Below are positions 40,101 to 49,741 of a DNA stretch of 64,000 bases, in pieces. Each line of letters starts with the position of its first letter. Within the stretch, counting starts at the first letter, position 1. A model generated the notes under the pieces. That model had not been told where the DNA came from. It ran no database searches and was given only the letters and a program-made list of their open reading frames with translations. The position numbers and the translations under genes were made by a program. The DNA is from Eopsaltria australis. Taxonomy: Eukaryota > Chordata > Aves > Passeriformes > Petroicidae. The stretch lies in the NCBI GenBank assembly GCA_034509425.1, contig JAVTVJ010001350.1, positions 62,001-126,000 of the forward strand. The letters run 5' to 3'.

Positions 40101-43100
40101 CTGCCTCACAAAGAGCCGCCTGTGGATCGGTGCGGCTCTCCAGTAATTCCGCGACCCCCGCGGCCGCCCCTGGCAGCGCGCCGCGCCGAGCCCGGCTGTT
40201 GGGCGTGCAGCGGCAGCGCAGCGCAGCGCCCGCTCCGCCCGGTGCCCTCCGGAGCGCTTCCCCTGCGCGCACCGCGCCCGCCGAAGCTCCCTGCTCGTCC
40301 TGCTCGCCGTCCCGGCTGCGCTGCCAGCCGCGCAGGGACGAACTTGTCGGCGCACACCGGGGGGGCGCACGGATAGACAGACAGACAGACCCTACAGCCC
40401 TTCGCAGCACAAGCGGAGGGACGACGCACCCCGCCCCGGCGGCCGCGCCCCGCCGGTTCCCCCCTGCGCTCACCGGGCTCTCCAGCCGATCGCTCTCCAT
40501 CCCCGCGCCTCCTGCTCCTCCTCCTCCAGCGCCGGGACGCCGTCAGCCCGGGCGGGCGGCCGGGACGAGCACAGAGCAGCGCCCGCAGCGGCTCCCGGCG
40601 CGAAATGGCGAGCGGGCGGGCGAGCCGGCGAGCGGGCGGGCGAAAGGGCGGGCGAGCGGGCGCGGCGAGCGGGCGGGGCGAGGCTGCCGCGCCCCCGGCG
40701 TCAGCCGCACAGCGGAGCTGTCCAGCCGCCCTCGCTCGCCGCTCCCCGCGGGACAGCGCCTAGCTCCCTCCTATTGTTTTGGTGGTTTCCTTTCGCCAAG
40801 CGTCACCGGAAATGCTGCCCTTCCCAATGGCCAGGAGTATGGAGTGCTTTCCCGCTCAGCCCCTGCCACTGATCACCTCCCGTGGTACCCATGTCATGGA
40901 ATCACTGAGTCGTAGAACGGTTTGGGTTGGAAGGGACCTTGAAGGTCACAGAATCACAGAATCAATCAGTTTGGAAAAGACCTCTAAGACATCGAGTCCA
41001 ATCTATGTCCTAGAGCCATCTTGTCAACTAGACTTTGGCACTAAGTGCCACATTCAGTCTTTCCATAAATACCTTCACCACCTCCCTGGGCTTTGAAGAA
41101 ATTCTTTCTCATGTCCAATCTAAATTTCCCCTGACACAGCTTAAGATAGTGCCCTCCCCACCAGTGCAGCCAGGGACACCTTCCACAAGACTGGATTGCT
41201 CAAGCCCCCATTCAACCTGGCCTTACTCCAGGGACAGAGCATCCACAGCTTCTCTGGGCAGCCTATGCCAGCGTCTCTCACCACCCTCTCAGTGAGGAAT
41301 TTCTTCCCAATACCTAATCCAAACCTGCCCTCTTTAAGTTTAATTCATTCCCCTTTTTTACACTACCTGGCCATGTAATAACTCCCTCTCCCTCTCTTTC
41401 ATATGTCCCCCTTTATGTACTGAAAGGCCATAATAAGATCTCCATGGAGCCTTCTCTTCTCCATGCTCAACAGTCCCAACTCTCTCAGCCTGCCTTCACA
41501 GGAGAGGTGCTATAGCCCTCTGACCTTTATTGTGGCCCTCTTTTGAACTCCAACAAGTCTGTGTCTGTCTGTGTCTGTCTTTTGCCAAGAATCACAGACC
41601 TGGATGCAGTGCTCCAGGTGGGGTCTCACAAAAGCAGAGTAGAGGGGGATAATCACTTCCCTCAAGCTGCTGGCCACACTTCTTTTGATGCAGCCCAGGA
41701 TACAATTGGCTCTCTGGGCTGCAAGTGCACTCTGTTGCCTCATGTGCAACTTTTCATCCATGAGAACCCCCAAGTCCTTCTCTTCAGGGCTGCTCTCAAT
41801 GTATTCTTCTCCCAGTCTGTACTCACATTTGGAATTGCCCTGACCCAGGTGCAGTTCCTCACACTTGCACTTGCTGAACTTCATAAGATTCTCATGGGCC
41901 CACTTCTCAGGTGGATGGCATCCCTTTCTTCTTTTGTGTCAGCTGCACGGCTCAGCTTTGTGCCATCTGTAGATTTGCTGAGGGTGCCCTGGATCTCACT
42001 GTCCATGTTATTTATAGAGATATTGAAGAGCACCCATCCCAAGGGAGAGCCCTGAGGGACACCTTTTGTCACTAGCCTTCACCTGGACACATAGCCATTG
42101 ACCACAACTCTCTGGCCAATTCCTTATCTGCTGAATGATCCATAATAATTGATCAAATCCACGTCTCTCCAATTTGGAGATAAGGGTGTCATGTGGGACT
42201 ATGCCAAAGAGCTTACAAAAGTCATCTCTAGGTCTTCCCATGCCAGCTGTTGCAGTCACCCCATCACAGAAGGTGACCAGTTTGGTCAGGCACAATTTAC
42301 CCTTATCGCTGGCTATCTCAGACCACCTTCTTGTTTTTCATGTGCCTTAGCATCTCTTCCACGAGGATCTGTCCCATGATCTTCCCAGGCACTGAGATAA
42401 GGCTCACAAGTTTGTAATTTCCCAGACCTTCCTTTGTCCCCTTATTAAAAATGGGCATGGTTTTTCCCCTTTTCCAGTCACTGGGGACTTTGCCTGACTG
42501 CCATGAGTTCTCAAATATCATGCAGGAGGCATGCACTAGGCAGCTTTTGTGGCAGTTAGGGTGAAAAAGAGGTGGGAAAGTGCTTATGATGGCCAGCACC
42601 ACCTACCCTTCCCTTACAGCATGTTTCCATTGGAAAAGGGATAGCAAATATCCTTTTCTCCATCCATCTGAACAAACAAAACTACTTTTAAATTTCTAGT
42701 GTCTTCAGGTTTTGGCAAGGGTGCAGACACAACCGTTACAGTGGCAATAGTTAAGGGAGAAAGAACACCAATGGGCAAGCTTGGAGTGAAAGCATGCACT
42801 GTCCTCACATTACACAGCGGAAGGAGGTTTAGTTAATTAAAATACATGAAGCCTGGGTTATGCGAATGATGAAATGCTGTCAGTTTGACAAACACCAAAT
42901 TTGACCTACTTGCCTATTTGAAGAAAAACATCAGGATAAGAGGTCCCTTTTCCCCTTAAAACTACTTTTCGTATGAGTCAATAAACACAGTTGAAATGCT
43001 TTACTTGGGCATTACTTACACTTGGATTTAAGTGGCCTGGATGTGAAACTTGAATGGAAATTTACATTCAGAAATTAGGAAGACAGAGGTGATATTTTAC

Positions 43101-46100
43101 ATGTCCAGTACAACAAAGAAGAATTTTCTACAGAAGACTTATAAAGATGTTATTTAGCATTTACTTTAGTAACTGGGGTCATAAAAATACAGAGTGCTCT
43201 GCTTGAAATTATTTTGATAATGCCAGTAAATATACAGTATGTATATTCATACTGAAACATATCACTCAACTGGGTGTGGGGAGAACAGGTTGATAAAGTC
43301 ATGTGTTGTCAGCCTTCCAACTGTGTTTTGAATAATGATTTGCAAGGTTCTGATAAGTGTATTATCTCTTACCCACCTCTACTATTCCCGGCTTTCCTGA
43401 TGTTATAGGCAGGCACTTTTCTGCGCTAGCATACTACTCACCACTGACACTGGATTGTGGTTAATGTAGGGCCAAATAAACTGTCAGCCTCTGACTATAA
43501 CAAAGACCCCTTGGCTGTAAGGCTGCCCTTGAAACAGCATGTAGAAATTTTGTCTTTGGTGGCTCAGCAAGGAAAGTCATTCTGCCCTCCATGGCAGAGG
43601 TGTAGATGCCAGCACAGGTGGGAGTTGCTAGCACAGACCAACATGGAGCACAGATTTTCCCCTGTCCTCCTGCAGTCTTCACATGGACCACACTGTCAGC
43701 TACTATTACTGCCAGGACTTGTGAATGATTCTTTGTACAATCCCTTAATAAATCATTAAGGTATTATCTTGTTCATGTACCTGTTCGTACACTTGTTTGT
43801 GAAGCCCGTAGCTCTGGCTTCAGGATACTTTAAAGCAAGATTTTAATTACCACCTCAATCATATGAAGATATTACATGAAAGAAAATGTCCTTGAAGGTC
43901 TTCAAAGGGCAAAACTCCCTCTTCTGCACTCACACCTTTTTACTAACCTTTTGATCCTCCCCTGACCCAGGACTACTAAATTTGTAGTGCCAAAATTCTC
44001 ATTAGCCTTAGGTACTGGGAGGAATAAGCAACAGCTAGGAATGATTGATACTTTAAAAAGATAAGAGCACAAACCAGTGTCAGAAAAGACACTGTCTTTA
44101 GTTTCTGAAAAGGAGTTTAATTAGATCAGCATGACTACAGAAGTAAGACCTACATTTCTGCATGACTACAGAAGTAAGACCTACATTTCTGCTTTGTTTC
44201 CAGCCAAAGATTCATCAATTGGCCACCCGTTCTCCTCACAAGGGACTCCTTTTGCACAGAATAACAGCTGGGTAGTGTTTAAGTAGCTCTACACATCCTC
44301 TGAAATGAACCCCTGTTGCCTTGGCAGGGTCTGATCAGGAGTTACAGTATGCCTTACACTCCCAAGACAGCAGAAGACAGAAACTAGGATGGAGGGGCAT
44401 TGCCATCCTATTCCCTGCCCCCTCCCCCCCCCCCCCCCCCAGGTTAAATGTGCTTGTTAATTTCATAATTGATATGCAGAAAACTCCCAAGTGCTCATTT
44501 GCATTAACTATCAAGATTGTTTCAAGAAGGATGCAGCACTGCTTTCTGACAACCTGTGAAAATCCAACACTTGTTAAGCAGTGCAGCTGCAGTCCTACTG
44601 CATGAAAAAACACAAGGCTGTCCCAAAGCACCAGGAAGGTTCTGCCAACAACTCCCCTGCCTTCAGTAGGTCCTCAGACCAAAGCTTTTCAAGACGTTTA
44701 TTTTCATACTGTTTTTGCAACTACAGCTTGAGACTGAGCCAGTGTTTGGCTGGTCTGCCTTCCTCTGACTGAAAATATTAGAGCCAATGCATCACAGTGG
44801 AGATAAGTAGGATGAGAACAGATTTTTCCTGAGTTAGTATGACTGATTTCAGGACTGAGCTATCACACAGGCATTTTTCTCCCTGTGCAATGTGTTTTCT
44901 TCCAGGATGAATTCATAGGGGTGTTAGCCCTGTGAATTGCCAGTGGTGCAATTTGCTTCTCTACTTAGTCCTGAAAATTGGACCTAATGAAGATTACTTA
45001 TATCCACAGGATTTTCCCAGTTATGCAGGCTGAAAGATACATTGTCCCCTCAGCAATAAGGCAAGAATTTATGCTGCCTCAGAGAAATGTGCCTGTTTTG
45101 GCTCAGGAATAGAGGCTCAGTTTTGTCTTCACAATGGTTGCCCTTCAACTGTGTGACCCTGAAGAGGCAGCAAGGATCTGTAAACCCTGGATGTTTTAAA
45201 GGAAACATAACTATGGCCTGAGGATCTCCTTATAAAACAAAAATATCAGTCCCTAATCCCTTGGTTCAGGGTTGTTGGTCTTCTCTGCAGAGATGCGCTG
45301 CAGGTCCATAATCCTCAAGGCTGGACAGGTTTCCTAACAGATCCCAAAAACCTGATCAGCTGGACTGGACAAGTTCGGAAGATCTCACATGCCACTGCTA
45401 TGCACAGAGTGCTGAGACAATAAAGACCACACTCATTGAACTGCCAGAATACTGGGTCTGCAATCAGCTTTGGGTAGGGTTTGTAGCTAGCACATCTCAA
45501 AGTGTGCTAAACTGGCTCAGTGTGTCTTTACTTTTTAACTTACTGCCACACTTACAGTAGTCTGCTTCAGTTTCAGGACACCTGGAAAGCAGCAGAGGAT
45601 CCAAGGAGCAGCTACATACAATAGTCCAAACAGAGGACTCTGCTCTTTCCCTCCGTACGTTGTAATCACTTGCCAATGAAATGAAAGAATTCTAATGAAA
45701 AAGCTTCCCAAAAATATATGGCATTCAAATCAAAATACCTTCCAGCTCTGATTTAGGAGAGAGTCCTACCTCTAAAAAGATTATTACTGCTTAGCAGGGG
45801 AAAAAGTAAGGTTATTTTGAAAGGGATTTAGAATATAAACTATTTTCATTTAAAAAAATCAAATTTACAAGAAAATCAGTCACAGGTTCAGTTTTTGACA
45901 CCATAAAGATATGACACCATAAATAGTACAGTGCACACAGAACACACGGGGAGCCTACTCTCTTTCACTTCATACTGTAGATCCCCCTGTCACAGAGGAC
46001 AAAGCTGGCAGCTCACCCTTGCCATGTCACATCCCATGTGCTTCTAGATACTCCAGGAAACCACTGTTGGAGTGATGAGGACATGTCTAAGACTGGAAAC

Positions 46101-49100
46101 ATACCTTTGTCATACAGGCTAAGTCAGCCCAGACCTGGTTAAAATCTGAGAAGACAGACAAATTGCTAGATTTCAAACTCAGACTTCTGGAGTACTGAAC
46201 TTAATGCTGCTGCTTGATATTAACTCCAAGTTATCTTTACGTAATCTTACAACCAGAGTAGCCTGTGACTTTGTGCAAATATCCCTCTCAATACACATAT
46301 TCTGGCATGCTTTTGAATACCCTGTAAATGGAAGAAAATTTCTGTTAGAGGAGTATTCTCCTCATAGGGACCCAAACCCCAACAAAGCACTTTCCTGCAC
46401 ATAAGCAGGAAATACATAAGAAACATGTAAAGCCTTACCTTCTTGCAAATGAGGAGCAGAGCTCCAGTTTGGCTTAGTCAGGCAGCCCAGAGCCACCTGC
46501 CAGACACCACAGCCACTAGTAAATATTGCATTTCCCCACTCCAGTTCCTCATTGTGTTTTTGGTTTGAATCCCTGTATAGCTCTACCCCTTACTGTCACC
46601 TGGACAAAAGATAAAATGCTACCACAAGAGAATATTACACTAGTCATTATATGAAACCAGGCAGAAAGCAGGGATAGAAACTGGTGTCACTTGCAGGTTG
46701 CAGGTGGAGAGTATGCAGAACTTGAAATGCTCTAAAAATTATTTTTATACATTCCTCATGTTCATATCATATGGGTTTTAGGGGTTGTTTTCAGTAGTAT
46801 GTACTTCTCAAAATGTTTTTTCTGGAGAATAGCTTTTAAAGCTGTTCCTTATGAACCACAAACTGTCGGTTTCTGCAAACCATGTGGAGTGTAGGAACAG
46901 ATGGTAAAACAAAGCAAACAAGTGAGGGAAAAAAGAGAGGGTGAGGGCCTTGATTAAAAAATAGAGCATGCCAAGATCCTTATTTCAATTAAATAAGGGA
47001 ATTGCAGGGACAGTGTTGGTATTGTTAGCTTCCCTCTGAAACTCACATTGGGTCATATCAGCTTATTGATTTTATTCTGCTTACAGAAAAATGCTCAAAA
47101 ATGGTTTTACAAAACATGGCAAGTATTGGTATCATTTAGCCCATCAGATACAATTGTTTATTTACAGCATCTAAAATTCTTTGAAGTTAATACTACAGGA
47201 GAATCATATGCATTTCAAAAAAAGAAAACACACACCTGAGCAAGTAAAATAATTTGAAATGACGTTTGGGTGAATAACTGGGGTAGGAGTGTGTGTGTTT
47301 TTACTGCTGCAAAAGTAAACTTACAGGGAAAAATTTAGGGGAGGGGTGGGGAAGAGGCAGGGTTGGAAGAAGCTTTAGACCATTTCTGGAATAATACATC
47401 ATCTTGAGACAGATGAGTGTCCTTGCTATGGTTCGAACTGAGATTTCAGAGTCCTGAAAGAAGGTCATACAATCTCCTTCTGCACCAGTGCCTCTGATAT
47501 AAAATGCAGTTAGCTGTTAATCTATCTTTCAGGGCTATTTTGGAGTTCTCAGATGTTATTGTGACATTTGTGACAGGTGCCATGGAGGCCCAGAATATCT
47601 CAGAGAGTATTGTAGTGAGCCTAAACAGATGTTGTGGATATATGGATTACGCAAGGACTGTCTTATTGAAACTAAAGTGCTACCTTTATTGAAACTAAAG
47701 TGCTTTCTGTTCTAGGCATGATGTGGAAGTTGTATGCGTGAAGGGGAGTCACAGGAGAATAATGAACACAGATCATTAAAAGAGATAACAGGTTTTTGAA
47801 GTGACATTCCCCCAGGGAAAAGGGATATATAATGATTTCCCTTGTTTGAGAGGTCTGGTGGAGGTTGCCAGCTAAGTGGAAAAACAGCATGCTTGCCAAA
47901 AGGGGTCGTGCCCAGGGTTCAAAAGCTGATGCATTGTATCTGCAGGGATCCTACGTACTGAGAGGTGAGTGTACAAGTGTAAAGTATTCTTATTGCATCC
48001 TGATTTTCTAATAGTTCTTTGTTCGGTGAAAGTCAGATGTTTAGAAGTCAACTAAGAGAATGTTAATGCTTCCAGGCTTTATTGCAAAAGCTGTATTGAT
48101 GGGGGGAAATGGGAAAGGGAAGACTGGAATTCTGGAACATCTAAGCAGCAATACCCTCACCCTAAGCAAATACAATTTATCATGCAGAAGAGTCCCTTTG
48201 CTGGCATGATTTACATCATCTGATAAAGCAGTTTAATTATCCTAGCAGAACACCTTCAAGCTGCTGGATAACATCAATAAATTACAAAGAGGCTGTAATC
48301 TAAAACTCTGGTCTGAAGGTTCAAAAAATGCAAAAGGAAAATGTAGAGAGCAAGAGACCTCAGAGCCAGGTGTTGGAGAGGCTCAAGCAGTGATTGCCAC
48401 TATGGGAAGTCTCTGGTGATCACGCAGTTGGTATACTGCTGCCCTTTTCTTTGTGTACGCCAAGTGTCTGTGATGATGGGACTTGGCAATGTCACTGTCT
48501 ATGTATAAACAACAGCACTGTTTGTAATAAACATGCACATTTCACATTACTGTGCTAGCTCTGCTGTCTACCGAGCCATATGCTATCGCAGAGGGTGTCT
48601 GATTAAAGTGCAAACTGCTTTACTGTGGGATAAGGGATGTAGCACCCCATTACAGGGACGTTCCAGGCACGAGGAGTTTCTGGCCTGAAATGCTCTATGA
48701 TTTTGTTTGTTGTGTAAAATGGACAGAACAGGACTGGATTTTCCTTTAAAACATCAGCATGATTACTTCCAGGCAAGGAGAAGCAGAAAATCACCCAGGA
48801 AAGTCCTCACTCACCTGCTCTAAAGGTTCTTCCAGAACTTTTAGAAGAGGGTGTGGAGGAGAGGAAAGGAGAGAAAGATATGCACAAAGAATTGGCTGTG
48901 AGGGCAGCCTTTGGAGATATGCTGGAAAGTCATCAGGATGAGTCTGGAACAAACAACATTTCCAATAACACTATGATTTGCCACACTCATTTTTAAGTTT
49001 AAAAATATTGTGACTGCTGCTGCTTCATTAAAAAAACAAAAACAAAACAAAACAAAACAACAGAAAACCCCCAAAAAAACAAAAAATAAAAAAAACCCCA

Positions 49101-49741
49101 AAAAAACGAAAAAACACCACCACACGTGAATCTTTGGTGCTCCCTGGTTTTCACACGTATCAGCAGCTCAACAGTACAAGTTGGATTCCCTCCTTTTTTT
49201 TTTTTTTTTCTTTCTTCCTTCGAAACGAGCACGCAAATTTTCCTCAAAAAGCTTGCGAACTGTGAATCAGTGTCTGCGGGAGACAGTTCCCTCTCCAGCG
49301 TTGCCCACAGCCGGTGGTTAGCAGCAGCAGCCCCCCAGGCAGGGCGCATCCCATTCCCGCGCTGAAGCGGAGCATTCCGCAGCACACGGAGCGGGAGCAG
49401 GGCTGCAAAGCGACAGACTCCCGCCCAGCTGTGCTGGACTGAGGGACACTTCGCACGGGAATTATTTTTTAACTTTTTCACCCCGTAGCCTCAGAAGTGT
49501 GCGGCAAATATTAGCCGAACCTCCAAAGTGCATTAGCTGTAAAGACGAGCCATTCCTGCCTCCATATTCCCCTAAAAAACCCAACAAACCGTTCGCGAAG
49601 GTGAGCCGTCTCTCCCCGCGGGCGCTGCCTCCCCGCCCCGCGGTGTCCCGGGTGTGCCGCACCTCTCGCCGTCCCTACCTTGTCCCGCTTCAGCAGCTCC
49701 AAGATGTACCCAAAGCGGGTGCTGTCCGCGGCCGACTCCAT
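18772..49741 (-). CDS. TRIM36: TRIM36 E3 ubiquitin-protein ligase, complete gene (10 coding exons)
   Basis: This is a class I (COS-box) TRIM protein: a RING-type E3 ubiquitin ligase that associates with microtubules. In vertebrates it is linked to the sperm acrosome reaction, cell-cycle/kinetochore control through CENP-H, and dorsal axis formation in frog embryos. The joined exons 49741-49679, 39556-39322, 32119-31794, 28602-28456, 27410-27315, 26408-26155, 25552-25428, 24643-24350, 24078-23781 and 19126-18772 total 2193 nt, that is 730 residues plus TAG, close to the roughly 728 of the human protein. Domains by residue: RING 33-118, B-box 1 157-196, B-box 2 212-244, coiled coil about 245-370, COS about 355-416, fibronectin III about 417-513, B30.2/SPRY about 514-725. 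All zinc ligands are present and no frame is broken. Every intron begins GT and ends AG, with matching phases. I recognise the protein by near-continuous similarity to TRIM36 rather than to its relatives MID1, TRIM46, TRIM9 or TRIM67. Confidence 0.97.
19777..19842. repeat. (CCAAT)n pentanucleotide microsatellite
   Basis: Twelve perfect CCAAT units plus partial ends lie inside the 3' part of the CR1 copy, where the CR1 text has a single CAATC. The repeat seems to have grown from that seed. Long open frames across it on both strands are artefacts of the 5-bp period. Confidence 0.97.
21765..22228 (-). mobile_element. Endogenous retrovirus pol fragment (RNase H end and integrase zinc region), nested in CR1
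   Basis: The minus strand has the C-terminal part of a retroviral RNase H domain, then a linker, then the integrase N-terminal zinc-binding region with its paired cysteines near 21815-21835. It resembles the ERVL-like class of avian elements. No LTR, gag or env is present, and the frame is interrupted at its 3' side, so this is an inactive relic. CR1 endonuclease sequence lies on both sides. Confidence 0.72.
22560..23780. other. Intron 9 remainder, nothing recognisable
   Basis: Unique intronic sequence between the CR1 copy and exon 9, with no repeat or RNA I can name. Confidence 0.5.
23781..24078 (-). CDS. TRIM36: TRIM36 coding exon 9 (first half of B30.2/SPRY)
   Basis: It completes V514 and runs to two bases of codon 613. 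It carries the PRY/SPRY start ([12 protein letters not shown]) and the core [17 protein letters not shown]. The acceptor TTTTTCAG is followed 7 nt later by another TTTCAG, but only the first keeps the frame from exon 8. The donor is GTAAAT. Intron 8 is short, at 271 bp. Confidence 0.94.
24350..24643 (-). CDS. TRIM36: TRIM36 coding exon 8 (fibronectin type III domain)
   Basis: Residues about 416-514, a single fibronectin III domain coded by one exon with phase 1 at both ends. It begins [10 protein letters not shown] and ends RTPPAP. The tryptophan of the B strand (LISWECP) and the tyrosine-containing [10 protein letters not shown] strand are visible. The acceptor is TTCCAG and the donor GTACGG. 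Confidence 0.95.
25428..25552 (-). CDS. TRIM36: TRIM36 coding exon 7 (COS box)
   Basis: It completes codon 374 and runs to the first base of codon 416. It carries the [11 protein letters not shown] segment that belongs to the COS box, the microtubule-targeting helical pair of class I TRIMs. The acceptor is GTTTTCAG and the donor GTAAAT. Confidence 0.94.
26155..26408 (-). CDS. TRIM36: TRIM36 coding exon 6 (coiled coil)
   Basis: Residues 290-373 and two bases of codon 374. A long, highly charged helical stretch continues the coiled coil used for dimerisation and ends near the QTAKQLHVR segment. The acceptor is TTCCTAG and the donor GTATCT. Confidence 0.94.
27315..27410 (-). CDS. TRIM36: TRIM36 coding exon 5 (coiled coil)
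   Basis: Residues 258-289, exactly 32 codons, with charged and leucine heptad-like spacing typical of the start of the TRIM coiled coil. The acceptor is CAACAG and the donor GTAAGA. Skipping this exon would keep the reading frame. Confidence 0.94.
27885..27950. repeat. Pyrimidine run followed by purine run (imperfect inverted repeat)
   Basis: In intron 4 a CTTTTTTTTTCC...CTTCCTCCT tract is followed, after a few bases, by GAGAGGAAGAAAAGGAAG. The arms are partly complementary and could fold as a hairpin. Confidence 0.7.
28456..28602 (-). CDS. TRIM36: TRIM36 coding exon 4 (B-box 2)
   Basis: Residues 209-257, a whole number of codons (49). The B-box 2 ligands are C212, H215, C224, C227, C232, C235, H241 and H244. 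The acceptor has a long T tract followed by CTCACAG; the donor is GTAAAA, a weaker match. Confidence 0.95.
29100..31360. other. Intron 3, nothing recognisable before the SINE
   Basis: AT-rich intronic sequence without a named repeat or coding signal. Confidence 0.5.
31365..31500 (+). mobile_element. SINE with tRNA-Ile-like head and CR1 tail (TguSINE1-like)
   Basis: The head carries a tRNA-like stretch (ATGGTGCCAGTAACACC, then a B-box-like GGATTCAATCCC). The tail carries AGCTGGACTTGATGATTCTT, GTGGGTCCCTTCCAAC and TTCTGTGAT, as in a CR1 3' end. This combination matches TguSINE1, described from songbirds. The family name rests on memory. Confidence 0.72.
31794..32119 (-). CDS. TRIM36: TRIM36 coding exon 3 (end of RING and B-box 1)
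   Basis: Residues 100-208. C115 and C118 complete the RING. B-box 1 follows, with C157, C160, C171, C174, C179, C182, H186 and H196. The acceptor is TACACAG and the donor GTAAGT, on a codon boundary. The plus-strand open frame at 31725-32024 is only its antisense shadow. Confidence 0.95.
33268..33711 (+). repeat. Solo LTR, ERVL type, with 5-bp target duplication
   Basis: It starts TGTCCCGATTTC and ends AACCAGGGCA. CTAAC flanks it on both sides (33263-33267 and 33712-33716), the 5-bp duplication expected for ERVL elements. Internal landmarks include GAGAATAATGTTG, AGCTGACCCAAACTGGCC and GGATATTCCATACCA. No internal genes are present. It lies in TRIM36 intron 2, antisense to the gene. Confidence 0.85.
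33720..35740. other. Intron 2 interior, no recognisable element
   Basis: AT-rich intronic sequence with short A-rich runs (for example 35107-35150). Nothing coding. Confidence 0.5.
35745..35853. repeat. Polypurine (GA/GGA-rich) tract
   Basis: About 110 bp almost entirely A and G on the plus strand, so it is pyrimidine-rich in the TRIM36 sense strand. Such tracts can form triplex DNA. It lies in intron 2. Confidence 0.85.
35860..39300. other. Intron 2 interior, no recognisable element
   Basis: AT-rich unique sequence. Open frames are short and unassigned. Confidence 0.5.
39322..39556 (-). CDS. TRIM36: TRIM36 coding exon 2 (first half of the RING)
   Basis: Residues 22-99 plus the first base of codon 100. 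It carries RING zinc ligands C33, C36, C48, H50, C53 and C56, followed by a serine-rich loop (about residues 66-100). The acceptor follows a pyrimidine-rich stretch ending in GAAG, and the donor is GTATGT. Both first exons (1a and 1b) feed this acceptor in phase 0. Confidence 0.95.
40474..40500 (-). CDS. TRIM36: TRIM36 alternative first coding exon (exon 1b)
   Basis: A nine-codon frame, MESDRLESP, begins at the ATG 40500-40498 (G at -3 and +4) and ends exactly at a GTGAGC donor, in phase 0. Exon 2 starts in phase 0 about 0.9 kb downstream, so the two splice in frame and predict a 718-residue protein with a short N-terminus replacing residues 1-21. The exon lies in its own CpG island. I recall that human TRIM36 has isoforms with a similarly short, acidic alternative N-terminus, but I cannot check that here. 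The exon is inferred from sequence; no transcript was seen. Confidence 0.72.
40600..40683. repeat. GC-box minisatellite (GGGCGGGCGAGC-like units)
   Basis: At least four copies of GGGCGGG sit in a run of imperfect GAGCGGGCGGGC units, about 100-180 bp upstream of the exon 1b ATG. These match the Sp1/KLF GC-box core and could act as promoter elements. The array is degenerate, so it may also vary in length between individuals. Confidence 0.7.
40894..40948 (-). mobile_element. CR1 3'-tail fragment
   Basis: The plus strand shows AGAACGGTTTGGGTTGG followed by AAGGGACCTT, the complement of a CR1 3' end. It is very short and is followed at once by a second CR1 tail. Confidence 0.8.
40949..41165 (-). 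mobile_element. Second CR1 3' fragment (different subfamily)
   Basis: It begins CACAGAATCACAGAATCAAT and GGAAAAGACCTCTAAGAC, and continues into GAAGAAATTCTTTCTCATG. The text differs from the first tail, so it is a separate insertion. Confidence 0.75.
41168..42600 (-). mobile_element. CR1 copy with reverse transcriptase remains
   Basis: Minus-strand frames at 41510-41884 and 42318-42602 give the CR1 reverse transcriptase C-terminus ([12 protein letters not shown]) and an upstream block ([20 protein letters not shown]), with frameshifts between. It lies in TRIM36 intron 1 in the same orientation, about 0.4-2.1 kb upstream of exon 1b. Confidence 0.85.
42610..44120. other. Intron 1 interior, no recognisable element
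   Basis: Unique AT-rich intronic sequence. No named repeat seen. Confidence 0.5.
44130..44191. repeat. 31-bp tandem duplication, exact
   Basis: Two identical adjacent copies beginning CATGACTACAGAAGTAAG. The lack of any mismatch suggests a recent event or an assembly artefact. Confidence 0.95.
44424..44440. repeat. Poly-C run (17 C)
   Basis: An uninterrupted run of 17 cytosines preceded by CCCTGCCCCCT. It is prone to length error in sequencing. Confidence 0.95.
44450..49000. other. Intron 1 interior, no recognisable element
   Basis: Unique sequence with one 23-bp near-tandem duplication (47663-47708). No coding or RNA signal that I can support. Confidence 0.5.
47663..47708. repeat. 23-bp tandem duplication
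   Basis: Two adjacent copies of a TTATTGAAACTAAAGTGCT unit with small differences at the end. Confidence 0.9.
49029..49115. repeat. A-rich (AAAAC)n-like simple repeat
   Basis: Runs of AAAAC and AAAAAACCCC lie about 560 bp from exon 1a. A run of 16 T follows at 49194-49209. The two can pair, and they are T-rich and A-rich respectively in the nascent TRIM36 transcript. Confidence 0.9.

Larger units (their letters stand above)
40110..40785 (-). promoter_or_regulatory. TRIM36: Second CpG island in intron 1, around exon 1b
   Basis: About 0.7 kb of very high G+C with many CpGs, sharply bounded by AT-rich DNA on one side (40040-40090) and by CR1 pieces on the other (from 40894). It surrounds the nine-codon exon 1b and holds repeated GC boxes upstream of it on the minus strand. 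Together these suggest an internal TRIM36 promoter. Long open frames on both strands here reflect base composition only. Confidence 0.68.

Noticed and set aside
40130..40915. 261-codon plus-strand frame in the CpG island
   Set aside because: Proline/arginine/alanine-rich translation typical of CpG islands, antisense to exon 1b and running into CR1; no domain.
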